NCBI RefSeq assembly: GCF_017303295.1
Contig: NZ_JAFKOK010000016.1
Span: 62,001 to 126,000 of the forward strand
Source of the DNA: Rhodobacter sp. NTK016B
Lineage (GTDB): Bacteria; Pseudomonadota; Alphaproteobacteria; Rhodobacterales; Rhodobacteraceae
Direction of reading: 5' to 3'
DNA: 64,000 nt
Position 1 is the stretch's first letter. Every line of letters begins with the position of its first letter. A model generated the notes under the pieces. It was not told where the DNA came from. It saw only the letters and a program-made list of their open reading frames with translations, and searched no databases. Positions 8,303-19,865 of the stretch are shown piece by piece. The position numbers and the translations under genes were made by a program.

Positions 8303-9109
8303 ATGAGCCAGACTGACACCCTTCTTCACCCCGATACCCGCTGCGCCCCTGTCGCGGGCCGCGCGATCCTGCGCGTCGATGGCGTGGACCGCGTCAAGTT
8401 CCTGCAGGGCATGATCACGCAGGATATGGGCCGCATCACCCGCGACGGGATCGGCTATGCCGCGCTTCTGACGCCGCAGGGCAAGCTGATCGCGGATTTC
8501 CTTGTCATCCCGCGCGACGAGGATGTGCTGATCGACGTGGCCGAGGATCTGGCCGACGATCTGGCGAAGCGGCTGACGATGTTCAAACTGCGCTCGAAAG
8601 TGACGATCGAGCGCACCGATCTGCCGGTGACGCGTGGCCTTGGCCCGATGCCCGAGGGCGCGCTGCAGGATCCGCGCGATCCGGGCTTGGGCTGGCGGCT
8701 TTACGGTGCCACACTCAGCCAGGGCGAGGCGCCCGACTGGGATGCGATCCGTGTCGCGCACCGGATCCCCGAGACGGGGTTCGAGCTGGTGCCCGGTGAC
8801 AGCTTTATCCTTGAGCTGGGCTTCGAGCGGCTGGGCGGCGTCGATTTCCGCAAGGGCTGCTATGTGGGGCAGGAAGTCACCGCGCGGATGCATCACAAGA
8901 CCAGCCTGCGGCGCGGACTGGTGCGCGTGGCGCTGGAAACGCCCGTGGCGCCGGGAACGGCGGTGGTGATGGAAGACGGACGCGAGGCCGGGACGGTCTG
9001 GACGCAGGCGGGGGGCGAGGGGTTGGCCCTGATGCGGCTCGACCGGATCGACGGGCCGCTCAGCGCGCAGGGCGTCACGGTAACGGTGGTCGAGACGCCG
9101 GCAAGCTAA
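8303..9109 (+). CDS. ygfZ: Folate-binding protein YgfZ (iron-sulfur repair/tRNA modification factor)
   Basis: A 268-residue GcvT-like protein. The decisive motif is KGCYVGQE at residues 184-191, the K-G-C-Y-x-G-[QE]-E signature of YgfZ/Iba57 proteins, which bind tetrahydrofolate and help maintain 4Fe-4S enzymes such as MiaB. The N-terminal FLQGMITQDM and LTPQGKLIADF stretches are also typical. ATG 8303 was preferred over an upstream frame extension to 8123, because that extension overlaps the phosphatase gene and has no family similarity. Confidence 0.88.
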   Translation: MSQTDTLLHPDTRCAPVAGRAILRVDGVDRVKFLQGMITQDMGRITRDGIGYAALLTPQGKLIADFLVIPRDEDVLIDVAEDLADDLAKRLTMFKLRSKVTIERTDLPVTRGLGPMPEGALQDPRDPGLGWRLYGATLSQGEAPDWDAIRVAHRIPETGFELVPGDSFILELGFERLGGVDFRKGCYVGQEVTARMHHKTSLRRGLVRVALETPVAPGTAVVMEDGREAGTVWTQAGGEGLALMRLDRIDGPLSAQGVTVTVVETPAS

Positions 9110-9129
9110 CCGGCGTCCCGCCCGGGCTT

Positions 9130-9486
9130 TCAGCCCACGGGCATGAGCGCGACGGCAACGCGCCGGCCTTCGGACAGCAGCACGTTATATGTCCGGCAGG
9201 CAGCGGGCGAGGCCATCGGCTCGACCGCAAGGCCCGCCTCTTCCAGCGTTTTGCGGAAAGACGGGGGCAGGTGCGCGATGTCGCCGCCGGTGCCCACGAA
9301 AAGCACGTCGATCTCGCCCACAAGGGGCAGAAGTGAGGCGGTATCGTCAAACCCGCCCCATTCAAGCACGTGCCCCGGTGCAAAGGCCACGGGGGCTGGA
9401 TGGGCGACACCGTCGAGACGGAAGAAATCGGCACCGTAACCCTCGACGGGTCTGGCATTGCCGAAGTCCATTTCGTTCAGACGCAT
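9130..9486 (-). CDS. Mth938-like (NDUFAF3-type) domain protein
   Basis: A 118-residue protein of the Mth938/NDUFAF3 family. It shows the alternating pattern V-EGYGADFFRLDG, then DVLFVGTGGDI in the centre and the ending TYNVLLSEGRRVAVALMPVG. In eukaryotes the relative NDUFAF3 helps assemble complex I; in alphaproteobacteria the gene usually lies just after secF, as it does here (28 bases downstream). The bacterial role is unknown. ATG 9486 follows GGGAGGGGCGAC on the minus strand, a strong ribosome binding site, so I did not use the longer frame. Confidence 0.82.
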   Translation of the reverse strand: MRLNEMDFGNARPVEGYGADFFRLDGVAHPAPVAFAPGHVLEWGGFDDTASLLPLVGEIDVLFVGTGGDIAHLPPSFRKTLEEAGLAVEPMASPAACRTYNVLLSEGRRVAVALMPVG

Positions 9487-9514
9487 GTCGCCCCTCCCGT
9501 TTGCTATGGGCCGC

Positions 9515-10483
9515 TCAGGCCGAGGTGCCGAACTGGGTGCCGGCCTTGTCGCCACCCTTGCCCCAGTCGCGCTTGACGCCCAGCCGCTTCACCACGACGG
9601 CGGCCACGTAGACCGACGACCACGTGCCGACGAAAACACCCCAGATCATCGCGAAGACGAAGCCCCGGATCACGTCACCGCCGAGAATGAACAGCGAAAT
9701 CAGCGCGATCAGCGTGGTGAACGAGGTCATCAAGGTCCGCGTGAGCGTTTCGTTCAGCGACAGGTTCATCACGTCGATGATCTCGCGCTGCTTGAACTTG
9801 ATGAGGTTCTCGCGCATCCGGTCGAATACGACCACGGTATCGTTGAGTGAATAGCCGACGATGGTCAGCAGCGCCGCGATGATCGCAAGGTCGAATTTCA
9901 GCTGCAAAACCACGAAAACGCCGATCGTCAGGATGATGTCGTGCACCAGTGCGGCGACCGCTCCCAGCGCGAACTGCCATTCGAAGCGCAGCCAGATATA
10001 GACCAGCACGGCCCCCAGCGCGGCCAGCACGGCGATCATCGCATCGCGCACCAGCTCGCCCGAGACCTTGGGACCAACCGATTCCACCGAGGTGAAATGC
10101 AGCGTTTCGTCATAGCCCTGCAGCGCGGTTTCGACCTGCGACAGGATCTCGGGCGAGACCGATTCCTCGTCGCCCTGCGCCTGAATGCGGATCGTGGCGA
10201 CGTTTTCTTCAGGACCATAGGTCGGGTCGAAAACCTCGGTGATCGCCACATCGCCCAGTTCGAGCGGTGCGATGGCGTCACGATATTCGCCGATATTGAC
10301 CGGCTGCGTCGCCTCGGTCCGGATCGAGGTGCCGCCCCGGAAGTCGATGCCGAAATTCAGGCCGATGGTGAAGAAGACGGTGATCGAGGCGACGATCAGG
10401 ATCATCGACAGGCCGAATGTGTATTTCCACGGCCCCATGAAGTTGATGTCGGTATCGTCGGGAACGAGTTTCAGGCGGTACAT
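9515..10483 (-). CDS. secF: Protein translocase subunit SecF
   Basis: A 322-residue inner-membrane protein with six predicted membrane segments and one large periplasmic loop after the first. Diagnostic stretches are GLNFGIDFRGGTSI near residue 45, then YIWLRFEWQFALGAVAALVHD and GYSLNDTVVVFDRMREN in the transporter-like core. SecF pairs with SecD and uses the proton gradient to complete protein export through SecYEG. It lies 12 bases downstream of secD in the same operon. The length is normal. Confidence 0.95.
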   Translation of the reverse strand: MYRLKLVPDDTDINFMGPWKYTFGLSMILIVASITVFFTIGLNFGIDFRGGTSIRTEATQPVNIGEYRDAIAPLELGDVAITEVFDPTYGPEENVATIRIQAQGDEESVSPEILSQVETALQGYDETLHFTSVESVGPKVSGELVRDAMIAVLAALGAVLVYIWLRFEWQFALGAVAALVHDIILTIGVFVVLQLKFDLAIIAALLTIVGYSLNDTVVVFDRMRENLIKFKQREIIDVMNLSLNETLTRTLMTSFTTLIALISLFILGGDVIRGFVFAMIWGVFVGTWSSVYVAAVVVKRLGVKRDWGKGGDKAGTQFGTSA

Positions 10484-10495
10484 GATAGTCGCTCC

Positions 10496-12160
10496 TTACA
10501 GGGCCAGCGTCTTCGGACGGCGGCGTTCGAACCACCACACGACGATCAGCCGCGTGACGAACAGCGCCGAGAACACCGAGGTGATGATCCCGAGGCCCAG
10601 CGTGATCGAGAAGCCCCGCACCGGGCCCGAGCCCAGCGCGAACAGGATCGCGGCGGTGATGAGGGTGGTGATGTTGGCGTCGAGAATGGCCGACATCGCT
10701 TTTTCATAGCCCAGCTCGATGGCCCGGGCCGGGCCGCGCGCGGTGCGCATCTCTTCGCGGATCCGCTCGAAGATCAGCACGTTGGCGTCGACCGCCATAC
10801 CGATCGTCAGCACGATGCCGCCGATCCCCGGCAGGGTCAGCGTGGCCCCGATGAGCGACAGAAGCGCGAAGATCAGCGCCACGTTGAACAAGAGCGCGAT
10901 ATTGGCGATCCAGCCGAACAGCCCGTAGCTGAGGCCCATATAGAGCAGCACCAGCACCATCGCGACCACGGCCGCGATCTTGCCCGCATCGACGCTGTCC
11001 TGACCCAGTTCCGGGCCGATCGTGCGTTCTTCGAGGAAGGTCATCTCGGCGGGCAGGGCGCCCGCGCGCAGCAGCACGGCAAGCTGGGTCGATTCCTCGA
11101 CCGTGAAGCGGCCGGTGATGATGCCCGAGCCACCGGGAATGGCGCTCTGGATCACCGGGGCCGAGACCACCTCGCCGTCGAGCACGATGGCGAAGGGGCT
11201 GCCGATATTCTCGGCGGTATAGAGCCCGAAGGCACGCGCGCCCGCCGGGTTGAAGCGGAAGCTCACCGCCGGGCGACCGTTCTGGTCGAAGGTCGGCTGC
11301 GCGTCGGTAAGCTGCTCGCCATTCACCACCGGGGTCGGTTCGAGAATATAATACAGGCCGGGCGTGTCCATGTCGGGATAGACAAGCTGACGCGGATCGC
11401 TGGCGGCGTCGGCATTGCTGGCCGTGCCGACCACCGGGTGGAAGGTCAGCCGCGCGGTCGTGCCGATCAGCGCCTTCAGCTCGTCCGCCGAACCGATACC
11501 GGGCACCTGGATCAGGATCCGGTCGGCGCCCTGACGCAAGATCGTGGGCTCGCGCGTGCCGACTTCGTCGACGCGGCGGCGGATGATCTCAAGCGACTGG
11601 CGCATTGTGCGGTCATCGGTGGCGAGACGCTCGGCCTCGGACAGCGAGATGACAATCTCGTTGCCCTCGGTATGGATGTCGAGGTCCTGCTGGCCGATGC
11701 CAGTCAGCGTCTGCATCGGCTGCGAAAGCTGGCGCACAAGCGTCAGCGCCTGCGGAAGCTGCTCAGTATTGGCGATGGTCACGCGCAGAATGCCCGGATC
11801 GTCCGAAGGCATCCGCCGCACACCGCCCAGCGTCGCGCGTTCCTGCCGCAAGAGGTCGCGGACCTCGGGCCAGAGCGCGTCGATGCGGTCGGCATAGACG
11901 TCGGTGACATGGACTTCGGCAAGAAGATGCGCGCCGCCGCGCAGGTCGAGACCCAGATTGATCAGGTCCGAAGGCAGCCAGTCGGGCCACAGCGCGCGGT
12001 CTGCCTCGATCTCGGGCGAGGACTGACCCGCCTCGATGCTGGCGAGGGCGTCATTGTGGCGTTCGACCCTGTCGTAGAACAGGTTGGGCGCCGCGAAGGC
12101 GACGGCGCCGAGGCAGATCAGCACGATGAGCGCGCGCTTCCACAGAGAGAGTTGCAGCAT
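10496..12160 (-). CDS. secD: Protein translocase subunit SecD
   Basis: A 554-residue SecD with an N-terminal membrane segment (about 9-28), a long periplasmic P1 region containing LDLRGGAHLLAEV, and five C-terminal membrane segments. The D4/D5-type motifs PGIGGIVLTIGMAVDANVLIFERIREE and GYEKAMSAILDANITTLITA are clear, with Asp in GMAVDAN as the proton-relay residue of the family. It partners SecF and sits in the yajC-secD-secF order common to proteobacteria. The 123-base gap from yajC contains a strong hairpin (12244-12273). Confidence 0.95.
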   Translation of the reverse strand: MLQLSLWKRALIVLICLGAVAFAAPNLFYDRVERHNDALASIEAGQSSPEIEADRALWPDWLPSDLINLGLDLRGGAHLLAEVHVTDVYADRIDALWPEVRDLLRQERATLGGVRRMPSDDPGILRVTIANTEQLPQALTLVRQLSQPMQTLTGIGQQDLDIHTEGNEIVISLSEAERLATDDRTMRQSLEIIRRRVDEVGTREPTILRQGADRILIQVPGIGSADELKALIGTTARLTFHPVVGTASNADAASDPRQLVYPDMDTPGLYYILEPTPVVNGEQLTDAQPTFDQNGRPAVSFRFNPAGARAFGLYTAENIGSPFAIVLDGEVVSAPVIQSAIPGGSGIITGRFTVEESTQLAVLLRAGALPAEMTFLEERTIGPELGQDSVDAGKIAAVVAMVLVLLYMGLSYGLFGWIANIALLFNVALIFALLSLIGATLTLPGIGGIVLTIGMAVDANVLIFERIREEMRTARGPARAIELGYEKAMSAILDANITTLITAAILFALGSGPVRGFSITLGLGIITSVFSALFVTRLIVVWWFERRRPKTLAL

Positions 12161-12243
12161 GGTCGGGCCTTGGGGCTAAAGACGGGCAGGACCCGGGCGG
12201 CTGGCCTGAAGCATGCGGCGCGCGCGGGCGGTGCCGGAAACGA

Positions 12244-12273
12244 CCGATGCCGCGCTCGCGGGCGCGGCATCGG
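12244..12273 (-). terminator. Hairpin between yajC and secD
   Basis: A perfect 12-bp inverted repeat (CCGATGCCGCGC and its complement) with a six-base loop starts ten bases past the yajC stop on the minus strand. Only TCGTTTCC follows, so the T-run is poor. It may be a weak terminator or a 3'-end-protecting hairpin that lowers secDF relative to yajC. Confidence 0.5.
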
Positions 12274-12283
12274 CCACAACGGG

Positions 12284-12616
12284 TTACTCGGTGGTCGCCG
12301 GTTCTGTCTTCGACAGAACGCTGGTGATGGTCGAGCGCACAACGCGGACCTTCACGCCTTCGGCGATCTCGACCTCGATCTCACCGTCTTCCTTGACCTT
12401 GGACACCTTGCCGATCAGGCCGCCCGCGGTGACGATCTGGTCGCCCCGACGCAGGGCAGCGACCATGTTGCGGTGCTCTTTCATCTTCTTCTGCTGGGGC
12501 CGGATCAGCAGCAGCCACATGATCCCGAAGATCAGGATGAAGGGGACAAGGTTTTGCAAAAGGGCTGCGCCGCCGGCGGCATCTGCGGCCTGGGCGTAGG
12601 CGGGGGTGATGAACAT
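12284..12616 (-). CDS. yajC: Preprotein translocase subunit YajC
   Basis: A 110-residue protein with one membrane helix (about 21-40, LVPFILIFGIMWLLLIRP) followed by the canonical RPQQKKMKEHRNMVAALRRGDQIVTAGGLIGKV. YajC associates with SecDF and with SecYEG at the inner membrane. It is the first gene of the yajC-secD-secF-Mth938 run. ATG 12616 has TGAGGAGCCC just upstream on the minus strand. Confidence 0.94.
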   Translation of the reverse strand: MFITPAYAQAADAAGGAALLQNLVPFILIFGIMWLLLIRPQQKKMKEHRNMVAALRRGDQIVTAGGLIGKVSKVKEDGEIEVEIAEGVKVRVVRSTITSVLSKTEPATTE

Positions 12617-12800
12617 TGGGCTCCTCAGGATGAACAGGGGGCCGGGACACCCCCGGCAGAAGTCGGGCGCACCCTATATGGGGGCCGGTGCGAGTTCAAG
12701 CGAGAGGGGTGGGACGAGAGAGCGCATGACGTGGCTGTGTAGACGCCCCGGGCGGGCTGCCGCCCGCGCCCGCCCGGGGAAGGGGCACGCCCCTCCCCCG

Positions 12801-12891
12801 GACCCCCTCGGTGGATATTTCCCGAACAAAGATGCGCTCGGAAAACGCATTTCCCTGCATCTTTGATCGATAAATATCCTCGGGGGTGAGC
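12801..12891. repeat. Palindromic intergenic element in the yajC-acnA gap (12617-13081)
   Basis: The 465-base gap holds no convincing gene. It contains a nested palindrome: GGATATTT (12813-12820) pairs with AAATATCC (12872-12879), and CAAAGATGC (12827-12835) pairs with GCATCTTTG (12857-12865), with six-base spacers on each side. CCCC/GGGG flanks extend the symmetry. The half-site GGATATTT-N6-CAAAGAT resembles the elements at 841, 21151 and 60828. Confidence 0.6.
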
Positions 12892-13035
12892 CGCGCAGCG
12901 GCGAGGGGGCAGACAGCCCCCTATCGGCGCGGCGCACAGCGCCGCGCCCGGTCGCGCGAGATCTGCTCGCCGGAGGCGTGCCGGGCGAAGGTGAAATCGC
13001 TTACCCGTTGCTTTGTGCGGTGTTCCGAAACGCGA

Positions 13036-13062
13036 AAAGGCCCCGCGCGGGGCGGGGCCTTT
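13036..13062 (-). terminator. Intrinsic terminator of acnA
   Basis: A perfect 11-bp stem (AAAGGCCCCGC/GCGGGGCCTTT) with a five-base loop lies 20 bases past the acnA stop codon. On the minus strand the stem ends in TTTT. This fits a rho-independent terminator. Confidence 0.75.
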
Positions 13063-13081
13063 CCGAACTCTGTCTGCGGTA

Positions 13082-15832
<2,751 letters not shown>

Positions 15833-16175
15833 GGAGGGGGCTCCCTTCGGAATAAGAGGGGTTTGGCTGGGCATGCTCATGCCTCATATGGCCTCACCGA
15901 TCAAGGGGGAGGGGGCGAATTTGTATACCATTGTGCACAAAAACTGCCGTCGGTCCCGGGCCACTCGGCGGCTTCGCGCCGATGCGCCTTAATTCCGGGC
16001 GTGTCTGCATTGGGGGTGGGGCCGTGCGGTCGGTCCGGCGTGTCTTCCGTCCCGGCCTCACGCGCCGTTGCCAAGCTGTCACAAGGTGGTGTTTGAGGGG
16101 CGGACTCGGCTTGCCCCTGCTTGCGCGAAGGGACATTTGCCGGTTCAGTGATGCCAAGGTTTTCAGGAGAAGCGC
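15833..16175. promoter_or_regulatory. Divergent control region between acnA and the DUF1223 gene
   Basis: This 343-base gap must hold the promoters of both divergent genes. It has no gene I can support. Two short palindromes lie close together: GTATAC (15923-15928) and TTGTGCACAA (15931-15940), within ATTTGTATACCATTGTGCAC. Paired palindromes of this size suit a dimeric repressor, but I cannot name one. No convincing sigma-70 pair was found for either direction. Confidence 0.35.
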
Positions 16176-17255
16176 ATGTCGCTGAACGCTCGGATGCATG
16201 ATCGCATCGCGGCGCGAAAGGTTTCGTATGTCCTCGGAGAGGGGATCCGGGTCGCGGGACTATCTGCCGCTGTCGTGCTTGGCCTGACGATCGCCTCGGT
16301 TTCACCGGCGGTTGCGCAGGCGCAGATGCAGGTGCAGCCCCCCCGGCAAGCGGGCGGTGAAGAGCCGGCAGGCGAGGTGGATCACCCCGTCCTGCTGGAG
16401 CTATACACCGCGCAGGGCTGTGCGTCCTGTCCGCCCGCGGACGAGATGATGCTCGACCTTGCCTCGCGCGAGGACGTGATCGCCTTGGCACTGCATGTCG
16501 ATTACTGGGATTACATCGGCTGGACCGACACCTTTGCCAGCCGCGACAATACCGAGCGCCAGCAGCGCTATGCGCGCCGCTACGGCCATTCGACCATCTA
16601 CACGCCTCAGGTGGTGATCAACGGGTTGCAGATCATCGAAGGCTTCCGCGTCATGGAGGTGATGGACACCATCGCCACCCAGCGCGACCGGATGCCCGAG
16701 GTTGAACTGGACCTCGCCCGCCGGGGCGACGCGCTGGAAATCAGTGCCGAACCCACCGAAGACGCGGCCCCGCAGATCGCCATGGCCTCGCGCCGTTCGG
16801 CGATCACCGGGATGGCAACCAATTCGGTCGTGGGTACGCTGTCGATGTCGCGCGCGCCGCGTGGCGCCGGGGCCGAGGCGAGCGCCGATGAACCTGCGGG
16901 CGACGCGCCCGAGGCGGTAGCGTCCGCCGCGCCCTCGGATACCGCAGGGGCGGCTTCGTCCGACGAAGCCGAAGCGCCGCGCGCCAGTACCGGCATCAAT
17001 CGCGCCGGGACCGGGCCGTTCCTGTTGCAGCTTATCCGTTATCGGCCGGTCGAGACCGTTGATATCCATGGGGGCGAGAATGCGGGTCTGACGATGCGCT
17101 ACGCCAATATCGTCACCAGCTGGGAGCCGCTGGGCAGCTGGGACATGATGACGCCGCTGCAATTCTCGGTCGACCTGCCGGGAGACGAGCCTGCGGTGGT
17201 GATCATTCAGGAAGCCGGGCAGGGCGAGATCGTCGCCGCCGCACGGCTGCGCTGA
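16176..17255 (+). CDS. DUF1223 exported thioredoxin-like protein
   Basis: A 359-residue secreted protein. Residues 1-50 look like a signal peptide with a long N-region (hydrophobic core GLSAAVVLGLTIASVSPAVAQAQ). The DUF1223 domain begins VLLELYTAQGCASCPPADEMM, with a CxxC pair in CASC, then HVDYWDYIGWTDTFAS and STIYTPQVVINGLQIIEGF, features shared with thioredoxin-like folds. About residues 225-275 form an Ala/Asp/Glu/Ser-rich low-complexity insert before the last beta-rich part. The role of the family is unknown. The start has CAGGAGAAGCGC upstream. Confidence 0.83.
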   Translation: MSLNARMHDRIAARKVSYVLGEGIRVAGLSAAVVLGLTIASVSPAVAQAQMQVQPPRQAGGEEPAGEVDHPVLLELYTAQGCASCPPADEMMLDLASREDVIALALHVDYWDYIGWTDTFASRDNTERQQRYARRYGHSTIYTPQVVINGLQIIEGFRVMEVMDTIATQRDRMPEVELDLARRGDALEISAEPTEDAAPQIAMASRRSAITGMATNSVVGTLSMSRAPRGAGAEASADEPAGDAPEAVASAAPSDTAGAASSDEAEAPRASTGINRAGTGPFLLQLIRYRPVETVDIHGGENAGLTMRYANIVTSWEPLGSWDMMTPLQFSVDLPGDEPAVVIIQEAGQGEIVAAARLR

Positions 17256-17267
17256 ACCAACCGTTTC

Positions 17268-18197
17268 TCAGTCGGATCTGGCCGCGCGCTTTTGCGCGCG
17301 CGGATTGCCATCCGCGCGTTTCCAGCGCCGGTGCAGCCAGAACCATTGCCCCGGATGCGCCATTACCCGCGCCGAGGCGCTGTCATTGAGCGCCTTGGTC
17401 ATCGTCAGCGGGTCGGTATGGGGGATCGGTGCTTCGATCTCAATGGTGAAGCTCAGCCCGTCAGGAGTCCGCGTGGCGTAAAGCGGCACCAGAAGCGCGT
17501 TGTATTTCATCGCCATCTTCGCCGCTGAGGTCGCGGTCCAGGCGGGTTTGCCAAGGAAATCCACCAGCTCGCCATTGGCCATGTAATGATCGCCCAGAAG
17601 CCCCAGCATGCCGCCTGACTTCAGGAAGCGGATCATGTCGGCCATGCCTTCGGAACCCCGGGGGAAAAGCGGGCTGGCGATGCTTTCTATCGTGGCGACG
17701 TAGCGGCGGTTGGTCGCGGGATTGGTCATCGGCATGTAAAGCCCGCCGACCCGGAAGCCGCGCTGGCTGAGATTGGCGCGCCACGCGTCGTAATTGCCGA
17801 AATGCGCCGAGACGAGGATCACGGGCCGCCCCTCGGCATGGGCCTGTTCCAGCGCCATCAGGCCGGGGCCGGTGGGGGTGAGGTCCTTCACCCGTTCGGC
17901 AAAGGCGCGGCCCGAGTTGATCTCGATCAGCGAGCGGCCGAAATTGTCGGCTACCGCGCAGCAAATCCGGCGGATCTCGGTCTGTGGCATGTCGGGGAAG
18001 ACGTGCTTCAGATTGGCGCGTGTCCGGCGATTGAGCGCGAGCGGCCCCAGCACGGTGCGTGCAAACCACCCCATCGCGGGCACACGCCGCTCATAAGGCA
18101 GAAGCTTGACCGCACCGACCACCGCCGCGCTGGCGCGGTCCTCGATCCAGTGGCGTAGCGAAAGCCGGGGTTGGGTGTCTGTCGTGGGGCGTGCCAT
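17268..18197 (-). CDS. LpxL/HtrB-like lysophospholipid/lipid A acyltransferase, copy 1
   Basis: A 309-residue acyltransferase of the LpxL/HtrB (lauroyl transferase) family. The catalytic HX4D box is HFGNYD (His132, Asp137) in VILVSAHFGNYDAWR; downstream GGMLGLLGDHYMANGELVDFLGKPA and the end GQWFWLHRRWK are typical. Such enzymes use acyl-ACP to acylate lipid A or a related lipid at the inner membrane. It follows a paralogue (18309-19220) and, further up, acpP. I chose ATG 18197 over a longer frame because family similarity begins near RHWIEDRASA. Confidence 0.82.
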   Translation of the reverse strand: MARPTTDTQPRLSLRHWIEDRASAAVVGAVKLLPYERRVPAMGWFARTVLGPLALNRRTRANLKHVFPDMPQTEIRRICCAVADNFGRSLIEINSGRAFAERVKDLTPTGPGLMALEQAHAEGRPVILVSAHFGNYDAWRANLSQRGFRVGGLYMPMTNPATNRRYVATIESIASPLFPRGSEGMADMIRFLKSGGMLGLLGDHYMANGELVDFLGKPAWTATSAAKMAMKYNALLVPLYATRTPDGLSFTIEIEAPIPHTDPLTMTKALNDSASARVMAHPGQWFWLHRRWKRADGNPRAQKRAARSD

Positions 18198-18308
18198 GGG
18201 CGGGGTTCTAGTCCCGGCGCGCAGGGCTGTCCACTGGCTGTCCACCGCCGGACCGCGGGCTGGGCCCGGGACGTGCATGGCGCCGGTTGGCTGTCGGCGG
18301 ATGACGGA

Positions 18309-19220
18309 TCAGGGATGCGATTTCTTGCGGCGATTGTGCCACCAGACCCATTGCTCGGGGTATTGGCGGACCTTTTCGCCGAAGGCATCGTTGAGCGCCT
18401 GCGTCATCGTCTCGGGGTCGGAATGGGGGATCGGAAGATCGGCCTCGACCCGGAAACCGGGGGCATCCGGCGTGCGGAGGCCCCAGACGGGGATCAGCAG
18501 CGCGTCATAGCGCAGGGCCATTTCCGCGATCGAGGTGACGGTGCGCGTGGGCTGGCCGAGGAAATCGAGCATCGTGCCGTTGGGCCGGTCGAGGTCAATC
18601 AGAATGCCCAGCATCCCGCCCTTGCGCAGAAACCGTACCAGCGCGCGCAGGCCTTCGCCGGTATCGGGGAACATCGGGTGACCCGACACCGCCATCGCGT
18701 CGAGGTAATGGCGGTTGAGCGCGGGGCTGCCGAGCTCCTTGAAATAGCCGCCCATCCGGTAGCCGCGATGGATCAGCGCATACCGCGCGACATCGTAATT
18801 GCCGAAATGCGCCGAGACCATGATCACCGGGCGGCCCGCCGCGTTCGCGGCGTCCAGCGCCTCAAGCCCCGGCCCGCCCTGCGGCACGTCGGGACCGATT
18901 CGGGTCAGGTCGCGGGGCGAGAGCACCTCGACGATCAGCCGGGCGAGATTGCCGGGCACCGCGCGGGCGATGCGCCGGACCTCGGCTTCGGGCAGATCGG
19001 GACGGAAATGGCGCACGCCCCTGGCGACCCTGCTCCCCAGTGCGGTCACTCGCCCGACGACCGTGCCGACAGCGCCCGCCAGCGCGACGCGCGGGCCAAA
19101 CGGCAGCCGCAACAGCGCCAGCACGACGAGCATCGTCAGGCGGTCGCGCAGCTTTTCGGGCTTGGCGGGGGCGGTGTCGGGATCGTCTGCGAGCGGAGGC
19201 GGCGGGGTATCGGCCGTCAT
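18309..19220 (-). CDS. LpxL/HtrB-like acyltransferase, copy 2
   Basis: A 303-residue paralogue of the next gene downstream. It has the same HFGNYD box (His138, Asp143), then GGMLGILIDLDRPNGTMLDFLGQPTRTV and the ending YPEQWVWWHNRRK. An N-terminal Pro/Asp-rich stretch of about 22 residues precedes a hydrophobic anchor (LTMLVVLALLRLPFGPRVALAGAVG). Likely lipid A or other lipid acylation with acyl-ACP as donor. The gap to copy 1 is 111 bases. The acpP terminator lies between acpP and this gene, so it may have its own promoter. Confidence 0.82.
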   Translation of the reverse strand: MTADTPPPPLADDPDTAPAKPEKLRDRLTMLVVLALLRLPFGPRVALAGAVGTVVGRVTALGSRVARGVRHFRPDLPEAEVRRIARAVPGNLARLIVEVLSPRDLTRIGPDVPQGGPGLEALDAANAAGRPVIMVSAHFGNYDVARYALIHRGYRMGGYFKELGSPALNRHYLDAMAVSGHPMFPDTGEGLRALVRFLRKGGMLGILIDLDRPNGTMLDFLGQPTRTVTSIAEMALRYDALLIPVWGLRTPDAPGFRVEADLPIPHSDPETMTQALNDAFGEKVRQYPEQWVWWHNRRKKSHP

Positions 19221-19246
19221 GCGGGAAACCGGGTTCTGGAATGAAT

Positions 19247-19275
19247 GCGACCGCTCCGGGGGCCGGAGCGGTCGC
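19247..19275 (-). terminator. Terminator-like hairpin after acpP
   Basis: A perfect 13-bp stem (GCGACCGCTCCGG and its complement) with a three-base loop lies between acpP and acyltransferase copy 2. The stem is followed by ATTCATTCC on the minus strand, so the T-tract is interrupted. It probably ends most acpP transcripts. Confidence 0.65.
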
Positions 19276-19344
19276 GTGCGTCTCGGTGTCCGTGCGGGCC
19301 TGCGGCCAAGGCCGCGATCCGGCCCGTGTCGGACCGCAGCGGGA

Positions 19345-19578
19345 TCAGACCGCTTCGCTGATGAACTTCACCGCGTCGCCGAAGGTCTGGATGTTCTCGG
19401 CCGCATCGTCCGGGATCTCGATGCCGAATTCTTCTTCGAAGGCCATGACCAGTTCGACGGTGTCGAGCGAGTCAGCGCCCAGATCGTCGATGAACGAGGC
19501 GTTCTCGGTGATCTTGTCCTCTTCGACGCCCAGGTGCTCGACCACAATCTTCTTCACGCGATCCGCGATGTCGCTCAT
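19345..19578 (-). CDS. acpP: Acyl carrier protein
   Basis: A 77-residue acidic protein of normal length for ACP. The phosphopantetheine site is [21 protein letters not shown], with Ser37 as the attachment residue. ACP carries growing acyl chains for fatty acid and lipid A synthesis, which fits fabG and fabF nearby and the two acyltransferases downstream. ATG 19578 follows AAACGAGGACAAAATC on the minus strand; the 13-residue frame extension upstream is not used. Confidence 0.96.
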   Translation of the reverse strand: MSDIADRVKKIVVEHLGVEEDKITENASFIDDLGADSLDTVELVMAFEEEFGIEIPDDAAENIQTFGDAVKFISEAV

Positions 19579-19865
19579 GATTTTGTCCTCGTTTACCTTT
19601 CGGCGGAACCCGCCCAAGTGTTGACTACGCCGTTTTGGCGATGAAGCAAAGGCGCCGTTCGGCGCCCCGACCCGATGTCTTCGGGCCCGACCAGCGCGGG
19701 CAGGCCCCGGCTCAATCAGCGCCGCCTATAGCACAAGCTTGGGCATAGGCAAACGCTTTCGCAACCTCGATTTGCGCCATATCCTGCCGCAGGTTCCGCC
19801 ACGGAACCGGCGCGCGTTCCCGGATCGGGGCCGCGATCAAGACCCCGATGAGGACCCCGAAAAAC

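Noticed and set aside
9941-12742. A 933-codon plus-strand frame across secF, secD and yajC
   Set aside because: Antisense to well-identified sec genes; the composition is that of a frame shadow.
12617-13081. Protein-coding frames in the yajC-acnA gap
   Set aside because: The frames are short, change composition across the palindromic repeat, and match no family; the gap is better explained by repeat, promoter and terminator sequence.
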